Of a stretch of 64,000 nucleotides of DNA, positions 1 through 10,891 are shown piece by piece. The stretch comes from Sodiomyces alkalinus F11. Its lineage: Eukaryota > Ascomycota > Sordariomycetes > Glomerellales > Plectosphaerellaceae. The stretch covers positions 899,246-963,245 of the forward strand of contig NW_021167087.1 of NCBI RefSeq assembly GCF_003711515.1. Reading direction: 5' to 3'. Under the pieces are notes generated by a model. It made no database searches. It was not told the origin of the DNA and was given only the letters and a program-made list of their open reading frames with translations. Numbering within the stretch: the stretch's first letter is position 1; each line of letters begins with the position of its first letter. The position numbers and the translations under genes were made by a program.

Positions 1-3000
1 AGGCTAATAGTGGTATAGAAAAGTCGAAAAAGATAAGTGGTTAGTATAAATTAGTTATTATTATATAGTCGTAGTTATTATATAGGGAGCCTCCGCGATA
101 TACCTTTTATATCCTCGGCCCTAATTTCGTGGTATCGCCCTTAAGGCTATATAAATTCTCTTCGTTAAGAGCTTTACCTCCTTCGTAAATAGGAAGGCTA
201 CTAAAGTAGTAGCGTCCTTATTATCTAAATAAAAGAAAATATCGTCATCGCTCTTCTTTTTCTTCTCCTTCTCCTTCTTCACCTCTTCCTTCTTTCTCGC
301 CCTCTAACCGGGCGAACCGTTAGTCCTATCGTTACTCGATATTAAGGTAGCGGCCCCGGACTAACTATAAAGGACGCTATCCTCCCCCTACTATCCGATA
401 CTTAGATTAATTAAATCCTCCTCCTCTCGACGCTTTTCCTCCTCTTTAAACTTAGGCTAGCTTTATCTATAAGGGCGGTCGTTAACCTATTCTCTACTAG
501 CGATAGGGACGATAATACGGGCGTCCTTATAGACGAAGTCTATATCGATCTATCCGTCCCTATAGGTAAAAGAGGCATAACTATTAAGTAAGAACGATAC
601 GCTAAGAAGTATCCTAAGCCCTATTCCCTTAATCACGACGAAATAGACCTTTTTATACTAGTCCCCGACCTAGAGGTGCTCTTTTAGATATTCTACGTAG
701 TTTACCCTATCCACGTCGTTAATTCCCTTAATCGCGATATTACTTTTCCCTATACGGCTCCGTAATCCTAGCTTTTCTATAAGATTTAGCCGGATAGTAT
801 TAAAGACGGCTCCTATATTAATAACTACGTAAAAACGATTTTCTATAGGGTAAGCCTTAGCTATTCGCTTAGTTAGGCTAACTCGTATCGTTATATACTT
901 AGCGTAAATAGTAGGAGGCTTTAGTTTATTAATTATCTCGGTAGGTGTAATAGATAGGGTATTATTAGGCGTAGGGGTAATAGTCGTGGTATTCGTAAAC
1001 TATATAGGATATTCGGGTCCTAGGGGTAAGGAGTCCGTGAAAAAGGCCTCTTTAGGGGTTAAGCGGATAACTTTACAAGGCTTTACCTGGCTACCGATTA
1101 ACCTTAGCGTCTCTTTATAGTCCGCGAGGATAGCTTTATTAGTGGAGAGAAGGTAAACTATAGGAACCTTAACCTCTATCTCTAAAAGGTGCTTTAGGCT
1201 CTTTTCTCGGACCTTCTATAGTAGCCTCCTAGTTAAATAAATTAAGGGTATCCTTCTAAGCCGAGGCTCGTAAGATAGGCCGAGTAATAGTTAAGGTAGT
1301 AGTGGGTCTAAATATAGGGGTTATCGAATCAGGGGTTAGACCGTCGTCTATATCGGTGTTATTAACTATCTCTATAACCCTTTAGGAGCTGTCTAGAGTT
1401 ATTAGGGTCTATTAAACGGCCTAATTAAAGAAATCAGCTACTTTTAGCGTGGGTTTACTAATTCTACCGCTCCTAATAGTACGAAAAGGGTCCTAGGGGT
1501 CGGTTAAAGTGTGTCGAGATATAGACATAGTATACACTCTAGTAGTAATAAAGTTAATAGATCCCGTGACCTTAGTAACCCTTAAGGCTTAAGCGGCTTA
1601 GGTGGTCTGACTACGCTAATCGGTCTACTACTTCTATACCTGCTTAACTGTATACTTAATTATAAGTCTATTAGTTTTATTAGTCTTATAGGGGAGGGTA
1701 GCGGGCTAGAAGGTCTTAATATAGAGGTCTACGAGTTCCTTAAATCGGCTATAGAGCTTAGTAGCTAGCTAATACAGTATATGGCGTCGGTGTAGCTAGT
1801 ACTTATTAACCTATAGCTCGCTCTTTAGGCAGGCTGCCTAGGTACCGGTCTAATCTATAACTAAATACGCGGGGAACTCCTATTTAATTAGATTATAGGC
1901 GCTATCGTGGATTAGGATAAGGTAGTTATCTCTCTAATACCCTTTTTAGCCGTAGTAGTAATAGAGAGCTAGTAGGGGCTAGCTATTATTCTAGGCACCT
2001 CTCTGCTATCCTAGGCGGTTATCGTGTTATTAGGTCGGGCGGCTATTATTACGCCGGTTATTATATCTAGGGCAGGGTCCTCCGTAATAGATCTCCTCGG
2101 TGTATTAGGCGTTATTAGGCTAGGAAACAGCACCGTTAGCCTGATTAGAGGTGGCGAAATACACTAAAGTAGTTATCGTAGGCTAAGGGGCGTGCTTAAG
2201 GACGGTATAAAAGGCGTTCTTCAGATTAGACTTCGTGGCGAGGAGGGCTTAGACCTTCTCCGTGCCTATCCTCTTAGATAGGGCGAGCACTTAGGCGGCT
2301 ATACCCCTAACGCCTTTAGCTCTATTATAGATAAGGGAAATAGCATACTTCTTAAGGATATCGGCGGGCTTATCTATATCCGATTAAGAGGCTATAGACT
2401 CCTAGACTATAGTAGGCCGCCTTAAGATCGTGGGCTAGAAAGCGGTACTATTAGGCTAATTAGACTTAGCTATACCTAGCATAGCGTCCCTATCTATAGG
2501 CTTACCCTCTACTTCCTAGATATCCGTAGACTACTCGCGTAGCAGGTCTAAAAGTAGCTTATAGCTCTTAACTATCTTTCTTAAGTCAGTGCCTTAAATC
2601 TTAAGCTTATTAGCGATAAATATATAGATATCCCTATACAGAATAGTAAGGATAATACCGTAGAGCTTGGAGTCTTCGATAAAAGTGCCTTAAACCCGCT
2701 TAGCCTTAGCCTTCTAGATAGTGATTTACTATAGTAAATCCCTAACCTAATAAAGGCTATTAATCTTATACGTCTTATACTTTATCCGAAGCTAATAAAC
2801 CTCGTAAGAGAAATTAAGTTAGTAGTTAGGATCCAGATAAGAGAACTCTTTAACGAGCTTCTTAACTAGATTAAACTAACCGCCTTTATCAGCTTAAACC
2901 TCTCTGACTAGGTATTCGATAGCGGGACGAATAGCCGTATCCGTGTATAGGTTAACGTAGGTGATCTTATCGGCTTTACTAAGGCGGTTAAGCTTAGTAT

Positions 3001-3600
3001 AGTTATTATACTACTAAAGGAATATAAAGAGGGACTTACCACTAAAGCGGGGAGCTCTAGTAGCGAGGGGATTCAGGGGTACTCTTAACGTAGTAGTAGT
3101 AGGGGGTAGGGCTTAAACGACCTCGGTAATAGTGCTCTCTCGGTCACGGCTTATCAGGGCTTATAGTAGCTTAATTAGGTCTTTAGCGGTAGTAGGAGAA
3201 GCGTTCGAAGCGGGCTAGGCAGGGGTAGTAATAGGGGTAGTATTAGGGGCAGTTATCGAAATAGTAGCCGGAGCCGCGGTAGATATAGTAGTCGGCCCAG
3301 AAATGGGCGGAGGTAAGGCTATAGCCCTAATATTATAGTTCCCCTAATTAGGGGTAGTAGAAGTAGTAGGCGTAAGAATAGGGGGAATAGCCGGCGAGGG
3401 AGCCTTATCGTCGGAGTCGCTAATAATAATAATAGGGGTAGGCTCCCGATACTAAGTCTAAGTATCTATAATATTTTAGGTGTAAGTGCGAGGGGGTAGG
3501 CGAATAATAATAACAGGGTTAGGGCGCTTAGGGTATTTAGGGAAAGGTTCTTCGAATTAATCGTCTAGCGAGAAGAATCTAGAGGTATTCTAGATACTAG
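1..3600 (-). mobile_element. RIP-mutated LTR-retrotransposon relic (gag and protease part)
   Basis: Read on the minus strand through many TAG/TAA stops, this block gives a gag-like stretch (about 3.0-2.7 kb, with words such as FNLVKKLVKEFSYLDPNY) and, at about 845-765, a retroviral-type aspartyl-protease core reading INIGAVFNTIRLNLIEKLG. The usual core is D-T/S-G-A, so the catalytic Asp has become Asn and Thr has become Ile, both explained by C-to-T RIP changes. A Lys/Glu-rich charged stretch follows at about 300-240. Reverse transcriptase would lie left of base 1. I cannot find its LTRs, so the right boundary is approximate. Family (Gypsy-like) is inferred from the protease only. Confidence 0.6.
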
Positions 3601-5235
3601 CTAGGTTATTATATATATTATCTCGTCTTAATAAGAGTAATAAGGTCTTTAATAAGAGGGCGGTCCTAGGTTTCACTCCTTAATACTTATCTTTGGGGTC
3701 TAGCTTTTCTAACTCATCTTAAAGGAAAAGGCCCCCTATAATTAGGAGATTACCTATTAGTAAAAGGACTATACTCACGGATATTAATATTAAAAGCACT
3801 ACCCGCTAAGTCTTATAAAAAAGTATCACGACTTACTTATAGAGTCTATAAAGGTCCTTACTAGACTATCGGGTCCTCTTATAAGGTATTGTTATTTCGC
3901 TTCTACGCTCGGTATTAGCTTTTTATTAGATCTACTAGGGTTAATCTAGGTAAGCTACTCTCGGCGGTCTTATCTTTTCTTCGCCATTATATAAGGGTCT
4001 ATCTTAGTTAGTAGTAAGGGTTATAAGCCCCCTATCGAGTCTATTCTATATCTGGAATCTAACTCTATCGCGATCTAATCAGTTTCTTCCGTTCCTATAA
4101 TTACTACCTCCGTGGCGGCGGGTCTTATAATTAAAAGTATTAATAGTTCTTTAACTCTTACCTAAGCAGTTATTTCTTTTCCTGATCTTATTAGGGTAAA
4201 TCTCCCCTCGGTCTTAAAGCGTTCAATCCTTCCTTAGTCGTGATCTTTATATTCTTTCTAGGGTTATTAACTAATAGTCCGTTTAGGAGGGCCGGAACCT
4301 CCCTCGAGCGCCTCTATTACTCTGATTAGAGTTAGAATACTTTAGGGACGCCGAATAAATCCGCCTCCGAGCACTATATTATAACTGGATAAAGACGTAG
4401 TAGCACTAGATCGTTAAGACAAAGATTAGATAAAGAGGTTAGTCTAACGAAACCACGATATATAACTAAAAACATAACCAATACCGCTATAACCTTTAGC
4501 GAAGAAGTAGATCGGTAGTCACTATTCTAATTAGGGTAACGTAAGTTAAACTAGAAAGATATCTTAAACGTAGAATAAGTAATTATGAAAGAGGATAATG
4601 ATTATATCTAAATCTCTCGATAGGGATATCCCGAGCCTGTCCTTAATATATATATAGGCAGCGGATCCAGCGGCCTTAAAAGGGGGGTCATATAACCGTC
4701 GACCGAACCACTCTAACACTGTATCTGCGCGGTTATAGTATTATAGGCTCCTCGGGGGACTAAGTCGGATCGACTAGGCGGAGAAACCTCTACACATTAT
4801 TATAGGTAGTAACCGATTCGTATAGACGTCGCTAAAGCTTCTAATCCTTATAGGTTTTATACATAATAGGGCTAAGGTGCGATATCTTAATAGTTATTTA
4901 TAGATTAACATGCTATATCGGCGTAGCTAGATAGCTTCTTAAATCGGTAATAGTAGTAAAAGGGTAGGTAAACATAGGTATATCTTTACTTAGTAAGTAG
5001 AACTCTTAATTATTAAATAAAGCGTAGTTAAAATCGTTATAAAACAGGTCAAAAATTAATTAAGACAATTATATATAATTATAACTGTCTTAGACCGTCA
5101 AGGAAACGCTACCGCCGTATTTTATATAGTGCAGATTCTGTAAGCGTCTACCCGGATTATACTCTTAGCAATCCGGCCCATTACGTAACCGAAAAGACTA
5201 TAGTCTATTCGACAGGGGAAAGTGGAAAGATAGAA
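3601..5235. other. RIP-mutated repeat DNA, no recognisable gene
   Basis: TpA-rich DNA almost empty of CpA, TpG and ATG, like the block to its left. No coding domain was recognised on either strand. It may include an LTR or untranslated part of the neighbouring relic. Base composition changes to ordinary GC-balanced DNA at about 5,230, which I take as the edge of the gene island. Confidence 0.55.
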
Positions 5236-6900
5236 AGCTAGGTGGCGGCTACAGTGAAATATGGTAAGGTACAGTACGTCATAAGTGATGGACTGTATTA
5301 CATAACAAGCCATAAGGCAGGCAGGCGAGAAACAGAAGGCAAGAGGCACCGGGCAATATCTCGGTATAACCCCACTGTGGCTTTACGCTATTCCCTTCTG
5401 AGAATGTGGGTACTGTGGAGACACTGTGGCACGGCACAGGGCGGGGCGGCAGTTGGAACGGTTGAACTTTTTAGTGGCTTCAGTGGCGGCGGGAGCCAAG
5501 TGACCAAGTGAGCTTGACTTGAACCCCGGTACTTCTTGTTTTCCCCTTGATCCATCTTCCATCCATCCACCACCACACTTGTCCTATCTCCTCCTCCCTC
5601 TTCTTCCCTGTTCCCTAAATCACTGGACATCCGGAGATAAGCCACATCAAGGGACATCATCGACAGCCATTATTCAGTTCGTGCAGGCGTCCTCGTGCCC
5701 TTTCACAAGGGTAACACCAACACACCAACACACCCTCGACCATCTTCCTCAGCACGGGTCAGATCTTTTTAAACTCCTTCCCTTTTCGGCACTGTTCCGA
5801 GCGAACTGCCAAAGAGCCAAGGAGCCAGGCAAAACCAAACCACGGCGCAGTATGCGGGGGGAGGAAAAACAACTGCCGATGTCCAACGACTGAATTCCGA
5901 GCCCACCAGTGTGCCACCACCTCCATCCACAGAGACAGACGCATTGTTGCATCTGATCTCGACATCTCTTATCGTATCGTATGGAAACCGCCCGCTGAGC
6001 TCTTGGCAAGTGGCCATTTTAACCTCTTTTGGGCCCCATCTGTTCCATCCATCCTGCTTTTGAGCCCTTCCATGCTGGTACGTTGTATATCTCTCTCCCT
6101 GGGATCGCCTTTCGCTTCATTCCCTTCCTTCATTGGTCTGCCGCTTCATCTCTATTTCCCCCTCCATCTCCTCTTCTCTGTGCAACTAACGGGCGATCTT
6201 ATCTTCGAAGAAGAGATGTACAGTATCACTCTGTCTGTCTGTCTCTTCAGCCTTTTCACAGGACTACACCACATACCTAGGCCCCCCTCCCGGTTTCCTT
6301 ATCAGCTTCTCTTCTAAGATGCCAAGGCTCCTCATGGTTACTCTCGGATGCCCCTCACCGCGATTCGATGCTGGCCGACATGGCTGAAGGCTAGATCACC
6401 TGTCTCTCAACACCAACGAGCGGGCCAGCAGCCAGTAGCCGTCGGTACACTCCCCCCTGTCCTCAAGTCAAGGCTCTCGTTCTTTCATCGCCTGCCTAAG
6501 CCGAGCTTGGAAGCTACCCCTGTTCCATGTCCTAGGTTGGTTTGTTAGGAAATATGTTACCTTCTAACCTTCTAGCTGGCCTTGGCCCGTCCATTTCTTA
6601 GCTCTCCACCCCACCTCGGCCGACGACAGATGCTGGAGTTGCACCGGGGGGACGTAGGGAGCCGGACAGGGAAGATGTCTGCACTGCAGCATCAGATCTC
6701 CCATAAAACATACAAGCTTCCACTATCCCTCCCATGCCGCTCGCGTCCTTTTCTTTTCCTCCCTTTTCGTCCTTTGTCTTGGGAGCCTTCCTCCGGGATT
6801 CTGCGTCGATCGTGGTGATAGCCAGAACTTTCCCCTGAGCAAGTCAAGTCATCACGATTCACATCCCTCCCTTTCTTGTAATCTCGCAGACGTGCCCATC
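5236..6900 (+). promoter_or_regulatory. Upstream region of the peptide transporter
   Basis: About 1.7 kb without a supportable gene. It is rich in C/T runs (for example 6,040-6,320 and 6,690-6,790), as is common for promoters and 5' leaders of filamentous fungi. The small open frames here overlap in several frames, are low in complexity and look like chance. Probably promoter and 5' UTR of the POT gene starting at 6,901. Confidence 0.5.
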
Positions 6901-8824
6901 ATGTCCACCGCTGCCAACGTGGACCTCGTCGAGGCCGCTCGTGGCGACGTTCCTGCTATCGAGAAAGGCGTCGGCGTGGCTCCTGAGAAACCCGTCGCTT
7001 ACAAGGGCGACCTGAGCGAGGCTCGTGCCTCGGCCAACTCCCTCACCGGCCCCAACGGCGAGGAGTATCCTACCGATGAGGAGATTTCCACCCTGCGACG
7101 CGTTCACGGGAAGGTCGACTGGCTCATCTATTCCATCGGTATTGTCGAGAGTGTTGAGCGATTTGCCTACTACGGTACCACCGCAGTCTGTACGTTTCAA
7201 CTTTCTCATCCCGTCTTTTTTTCTCTCCCCTTGAAGTGAAGCTGCTCAAGAACAAAATGTCTGACCTACCCTAGTCGTCAACTACCTCTCCTACCCTCTG
7301 CCACCCGGTTCAACCACCGGCGCCAGCGGCACCCATGGCCAGGCTGGCGCCCTGGGCCTCGGCCAACAGACGTCGACCGGCCTCACTCTCTTCAACAGCT
7401 TCTGGTCCTACCTGATGCCCTTGCTCGGTGGCTACTTGGCCGACACCTACTGGGGCCGATTCCTGACCATTCAGTACGCCATCTGGATTGCCACCCTCGG
7501 CCACGTCCTCCTCATCGTGGCCGCCATCCCCAGCGTCATCTCCAACACCTCGGGCGCCCTGGCCTCCTTCATCATCGGCCTCATCTTCTTCGGCACCGGT
7601 GTCGGCTGGTTCAAGGCCAACATCGCGCCCCTCATCGCCGAGCAGTACGAGATGGTCCACCCCCGCATGACCGTCAAGACCCTCCCCACCGGCGAGCGCG
7701 TCATCGTGGACCCCATCCTGACCATCTCCCGCGTCTACATGCGCTACTACTTCCTCATCAACGTCGGCGCCCTCGTCGGCCAGGTCTCCATGGTCTACGC
7801 CGAGAAGTACGTCGGCTTCTGGCTGAGCTACCTCATCCCCACCCTCCTCTTCCTCCTCTGCCCGGCCATCATGCTGGCCCTGCGCAGCCGCTACGCCAAG
7901 CGGGCCCCGACCGGATCCGTCCTCGGCAAGTCTTTTGCCCTCATCGGCTACGGCATCCGGCTCAACGGCCTCGGCAACATCAAGAAGGACAGCTTCTGGC
8001 AGAGCATCCGCCCCAGCGAGGTCACGGCGTCGGGCGAGCAGAAGCCCGCCTGGATGACCTTCGACGATGCCTGGGTCGACGAGGTGCGCCGCGGCCTCAT
8101 GGCCTGCACCGTCTTCTTCTGGTTCCCCATCTTCTGGCTCGCCTACGGCCAGATGACCAACAACCTCATCAACCAGGCCGCCGCCATGCGCCTCGACGGC
8201 GTGCCCAACGACATCATCACCAACCTCAACCCCTTCGCTCTCCTCATCTTCATCCCCATCTGCGACAAGTTCCTCTACCCGGCCGTCGCCCGCACCGGCT
8301 TCCGCCTCACCCCGATCAAGAAGATCACCATCGGTTTCGCCTGCGCCACCCTCTCCATGGTCGTCGCCGCCGTCATCCAGCACTTCATCTACCAGCGCTC
8401 TCCCTGCGGCTACAACGCCAGCGACATTGAGTGCATTCGCGAGAACGGGCCCCCGCAGATGTCCGTCTGGATCCAGACGCCCTGTTACGTCCTCATCGCG
8501 CTGTCGGAGATTTTCGCCTCCATCACCGGTCTCGAGTACGCTTTCACCAAGGCGCCCAAGAACATGCGCGGCCTCGTCACCGGTGTCTACTACTTCGTTC
8601 TCGCCTTCTCGAGCGCCCTCGCCAACGCTTTTGTCGGCCTGGCTCGTGATCCTTTGCTCATCTGGCTGTACACGTGCGTCGCTTGCATCAGTGGCGTTGC
8701 TGGCGTCACTTTTTGGTTCTGCTTCCGCGGCGTCGATAAGCAGGAGGACGAGCTGAATCTGCTTCCTGAGAGTACCTACCAGGGCCGTGGGGAGAATGAG
8801 TTTGAGGAAAAGACGGTGGTCTGA
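6901..8824 (+). CDS. POT/PTR2-family proton-coupled oligopeptide transporter
   Basis: Two exons, 6901-7189 and 7275-8824, with an 85-nt intron (GTACGT...CTAG); 612 residues, normal for fungal PTR2 proteins. The POT hallmark E-x-x-E-R-F (ESVERFAYYG, residues 83-92) lies in the first membrane helix and is split from the next helix by the intron. The first PTR2 signature is GGYLADTYWGRF (148-159), and YYFLINVGAL is the second. About twelve hydrophobic segments follow, with a loop carrying Cys-Gly and Asn-Ala-Ser before the last helices, as in fungal di/tripeptide carriers. The family moves di- and tripeptides into the cell with protons across the plasma membrane. The start is the ATG at 6901; a GTG nine bases upstream is not a plausible fungal start. 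It converges with the TPR gene. Substrate is inferred from the family. Confidence 0.93.
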
Positions 8825-9184
8825 GGGGGGACCAAAGGACGGGATGGACCGAGTTTGGGAGAGGGGGGAAGGGGGTTGCGATTTCGGTTTGCAGAAGGGG
8901 ATTTTGTGCACGAAACAGACGTAGATGAACGAGATGATACCATGAGTCGGTGAGGTGGGATGAGCAGGATACCACTGTTTTTCAGATTCCTAGCGTACCC
9001 CAGCATTCGATGCTATTATGAAGATGATGTTGTAAAGAAAAGAAGAAAAGAAAAGAAAAAAAGAACTCCAACGCTCGACTCCCATGTCCGATTTTCCTTC
9101 CCCCTGAAACGTAGCTTAAGGTATACCTTCCCGTAATGTTCGCCTTGTGCTCAACAGCACACCACACTGCAAAGCTCCTCGTGC
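8825..9184. other. Convergent 3' region between POT and TPR genes
   Basis: 360 bp between two stop codons facing each other. It holds an A-rich GAAAA tract at about 9,036-9,066 and presumably both 3' UTRs. No gene seen. Confidence 0.5.
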
Positions 9185-10891
9185 TCACTGCACCGACAAC
9201 CGACAGTAACACGACGCCTTGATCGGCACATCAGCAACAGCCAACGCAACAGTCAGCTGCGGCTCCAGCAATCTCGCCTCCCGCACCCGCCCAAGCCGCA
9301 CCAAACACTCATGGTACCCATGCAGCGCCCACACATTATTCGGATGTCGAAGCTGCCGCGGCAAGGTCGCATCCAGGCCCAAGTCCGCGCTGTACACAGC
9401 CGCCGCCTCCTCCACCCGGTCCCGCTCCAAGAGGAGGGCCCCCAGGGCGTGGCGCGCGGGCTGCATCCACCCCCACGGCTCATCATACGGGAGCGCGTCG
9501 TCCCGTGCCACCGCGGCGCGGAGGTGGTCGAACGCGACGTCGTAGTTCCCGCGGCGGTATTCCAGCTCCCCGTCGAGCATGGCGTCCGCGATGGCCAGGA
9601 TGTGCAGCGCGGAGTTGTTGAATAACGTGCGCGACTGGGGGACCAGCTGGACGGCGGACCGGAACAGCGCGCGCTCCCGGTCGGCGTCGTCGGGTTTCCC
9701 CGTCGAGGCGAGGGCGAGGGCTTTCGCGTAGTGGGTCATGGCGGTGGTGACGCAGTAGAGGCGCTGGTCGTGCGGGAGCGGCAGGGCGAGGATGGCGGGC
9801 CAGCGGCCGAAGCGGACCAGGGCGTGCACGCGCATGGCGAGGAAGCACTCGAGGTAGTCGGCCATCGGGGGGGACTCGATGCGGAGCAGGGCCTCCGGGG
9901 TGGTGGCCTCGAGGCGGGATACGGTGTCGAGGGCCACGGCGGACAGGCCGGCCAGCATGGCGGCGTAGAGGCGGAAGTGGTAGTCGTGGGCGCGGTAGAG
10001 GGTGTAGAAGTTGAGGCCGCCCCGGCGGGCGAGGTAGCGCTCGTCGGCGCGGATGGCGTCCGAGTTGGAGGCTACGGCGCGGCGGTAGTCGCCGCAGAGG
10101 ATGTCGATGTGGGTCGGCATGTGGTGCAGGTGGCCGGCGTCCGGGACGAGCCCGCGCAGGTGGTCGGCGGTGGTGAGGGCGGCTTCGGGGGTGGGGGACA
10201 TTTCCATGAGGTGGATGTACAGGTGGAGGACACCCGGGTGTTGACGGCCACCTTCTTGGGCGAGGGCGCGGTCGAGTACGCGCTGAACCTCGGCGGTGCG
10301 GGCTTTGTCGGCTATTTTGCCCGTGCGGATGTCCCAGAGTTTCCAGGGGGTCAGGTTCATCATGGAGTCGGCGTAGAGCGTGGCCACGTCAGGGTCGTCC
10401 GGGTGCTTCTCGTAAACGGTGGCCATGGCGTCGGCGTAGGTCCGGTTCCAGACTTTGAAGTTGGGATCAGGGCGGTGTTGGGGATAACGGCGGGAAAGCG
10501 CCTCGATGAGGTCCCTCTCGGCAGCGGTGGCCCGGTCGGCTAATCGTTTCGCATCGGCGGCGGCGCGATGAGTACGCTCGACGGAATCCTGGAGCTCTCG
10601 GTCCTCGAAGCTGCTCCACGGCTTGTTGTAGTTGGGCCCTAATGCGTAGGCAATGCCCCAGTAAGCCATGGCACAGTCAGGGTCGTGTAATGCGGCCTGC
10701 TGAAAGCAGAACAGGGCTTCTTCGTGGTTGAAGCCGTAGCACCACATGAGACCACGGTCAAACCATCTTTGCGCATGGGCACTGCGGGTCGTTACCAGGA
10801 ACGTATGGGAGCCAAGATCGAAGTAGTCGTGGTCGGCCGGGGTTGCAGGGATGCTCAGGGAGCCTGGCTGCTGAACCACAGCTGATGCCAT
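9185..10891 (-). CDS. Tetratricopeptide-repeat (TPR) protein, single exon
   Basis: Uninterrupted 568-residue frame. The frame is open upstream to a GTG at 10,915, but the first ATG is at 10,891 and is chosen. Helical-repeat words appear near the N terminus (RWFDRGLMWCYGFNHEEAL, then FCFQQAALHDPDCAMAYWG), which is classic TPR spacing, and again near the C terminus (EPWGWMQPARHALGALLLE; RHPNNVWALHGYHECLVRLG). It ends with a Cys-rich tail (SCYCRLSVQ). There is no signal peptide or membrane segment, so it is probably cytosolic. I recognise a family of long TPR proteins common in bacteria and scattered in fungi; its biochemical role is not known to me. It lacks introns, unlike several neighbours, so bacterial origin is possible but unproven. 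Confidence 0.85.
   Translation of the reverse strand: MASAVVQQPGSLSIPATPADHDYFDLGSHTFLVTTRSAHAQRWFDRGLMWCYGFNHEEALFCFQQAALHDPDCAMAYWGIAYALGPNYNKPWSSFEDRELQDSVERTHRAAADAKRLADRATAAERDLIEALSRRYPQHRPDPNFKVWNRTYADAMATVYEKHPDDPDVATLYADSMMNLTPWKLWDIRTGKIADKARTAEVQRVLDRALAQEGGRQHPGVLHLYIHLMEMSPTPEAALTTADHLRGLVPDAGHLHHMPTHIDILCGDYRRAVASNSDAIRADERYLARRGGLNFYTLYRAHDYHFRLYAAMLAGLSAVALDTVSRLEATTPEALLRIESPPMADYLECFLAMRVHALVRFGRWPAILALPLPHDQRLYCVTTAMTHYAKALALASTGKPDDADRERALFRSAVQLVPQSRTLFNNSALHILAIADAMLDGELEYRRGNYDVAFDHLRAAVARDDALPYDEPWGWMQPARHALGALLLERDRVEEAAAVYSADLGLDATLPRQLRHPNNVWALHGYHECLVRLGRVREARLLEPQLTVALAVADVPIKASCYCRLSVQ

Noticed and set aside
7310..8911. 533-codon minus-strand frame across the peptide transporter
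   Set aside because: Asp/Glu/Gly-rich antisense shadow of a GC-rich transporter gene; no domain, and the plus strand has clear POT motifs.
9731..10543. 270-codon plus-strand frame across the TPR gene
   Set aside because: Antisense shadow rich in Gly/Val/Glu with no domain.
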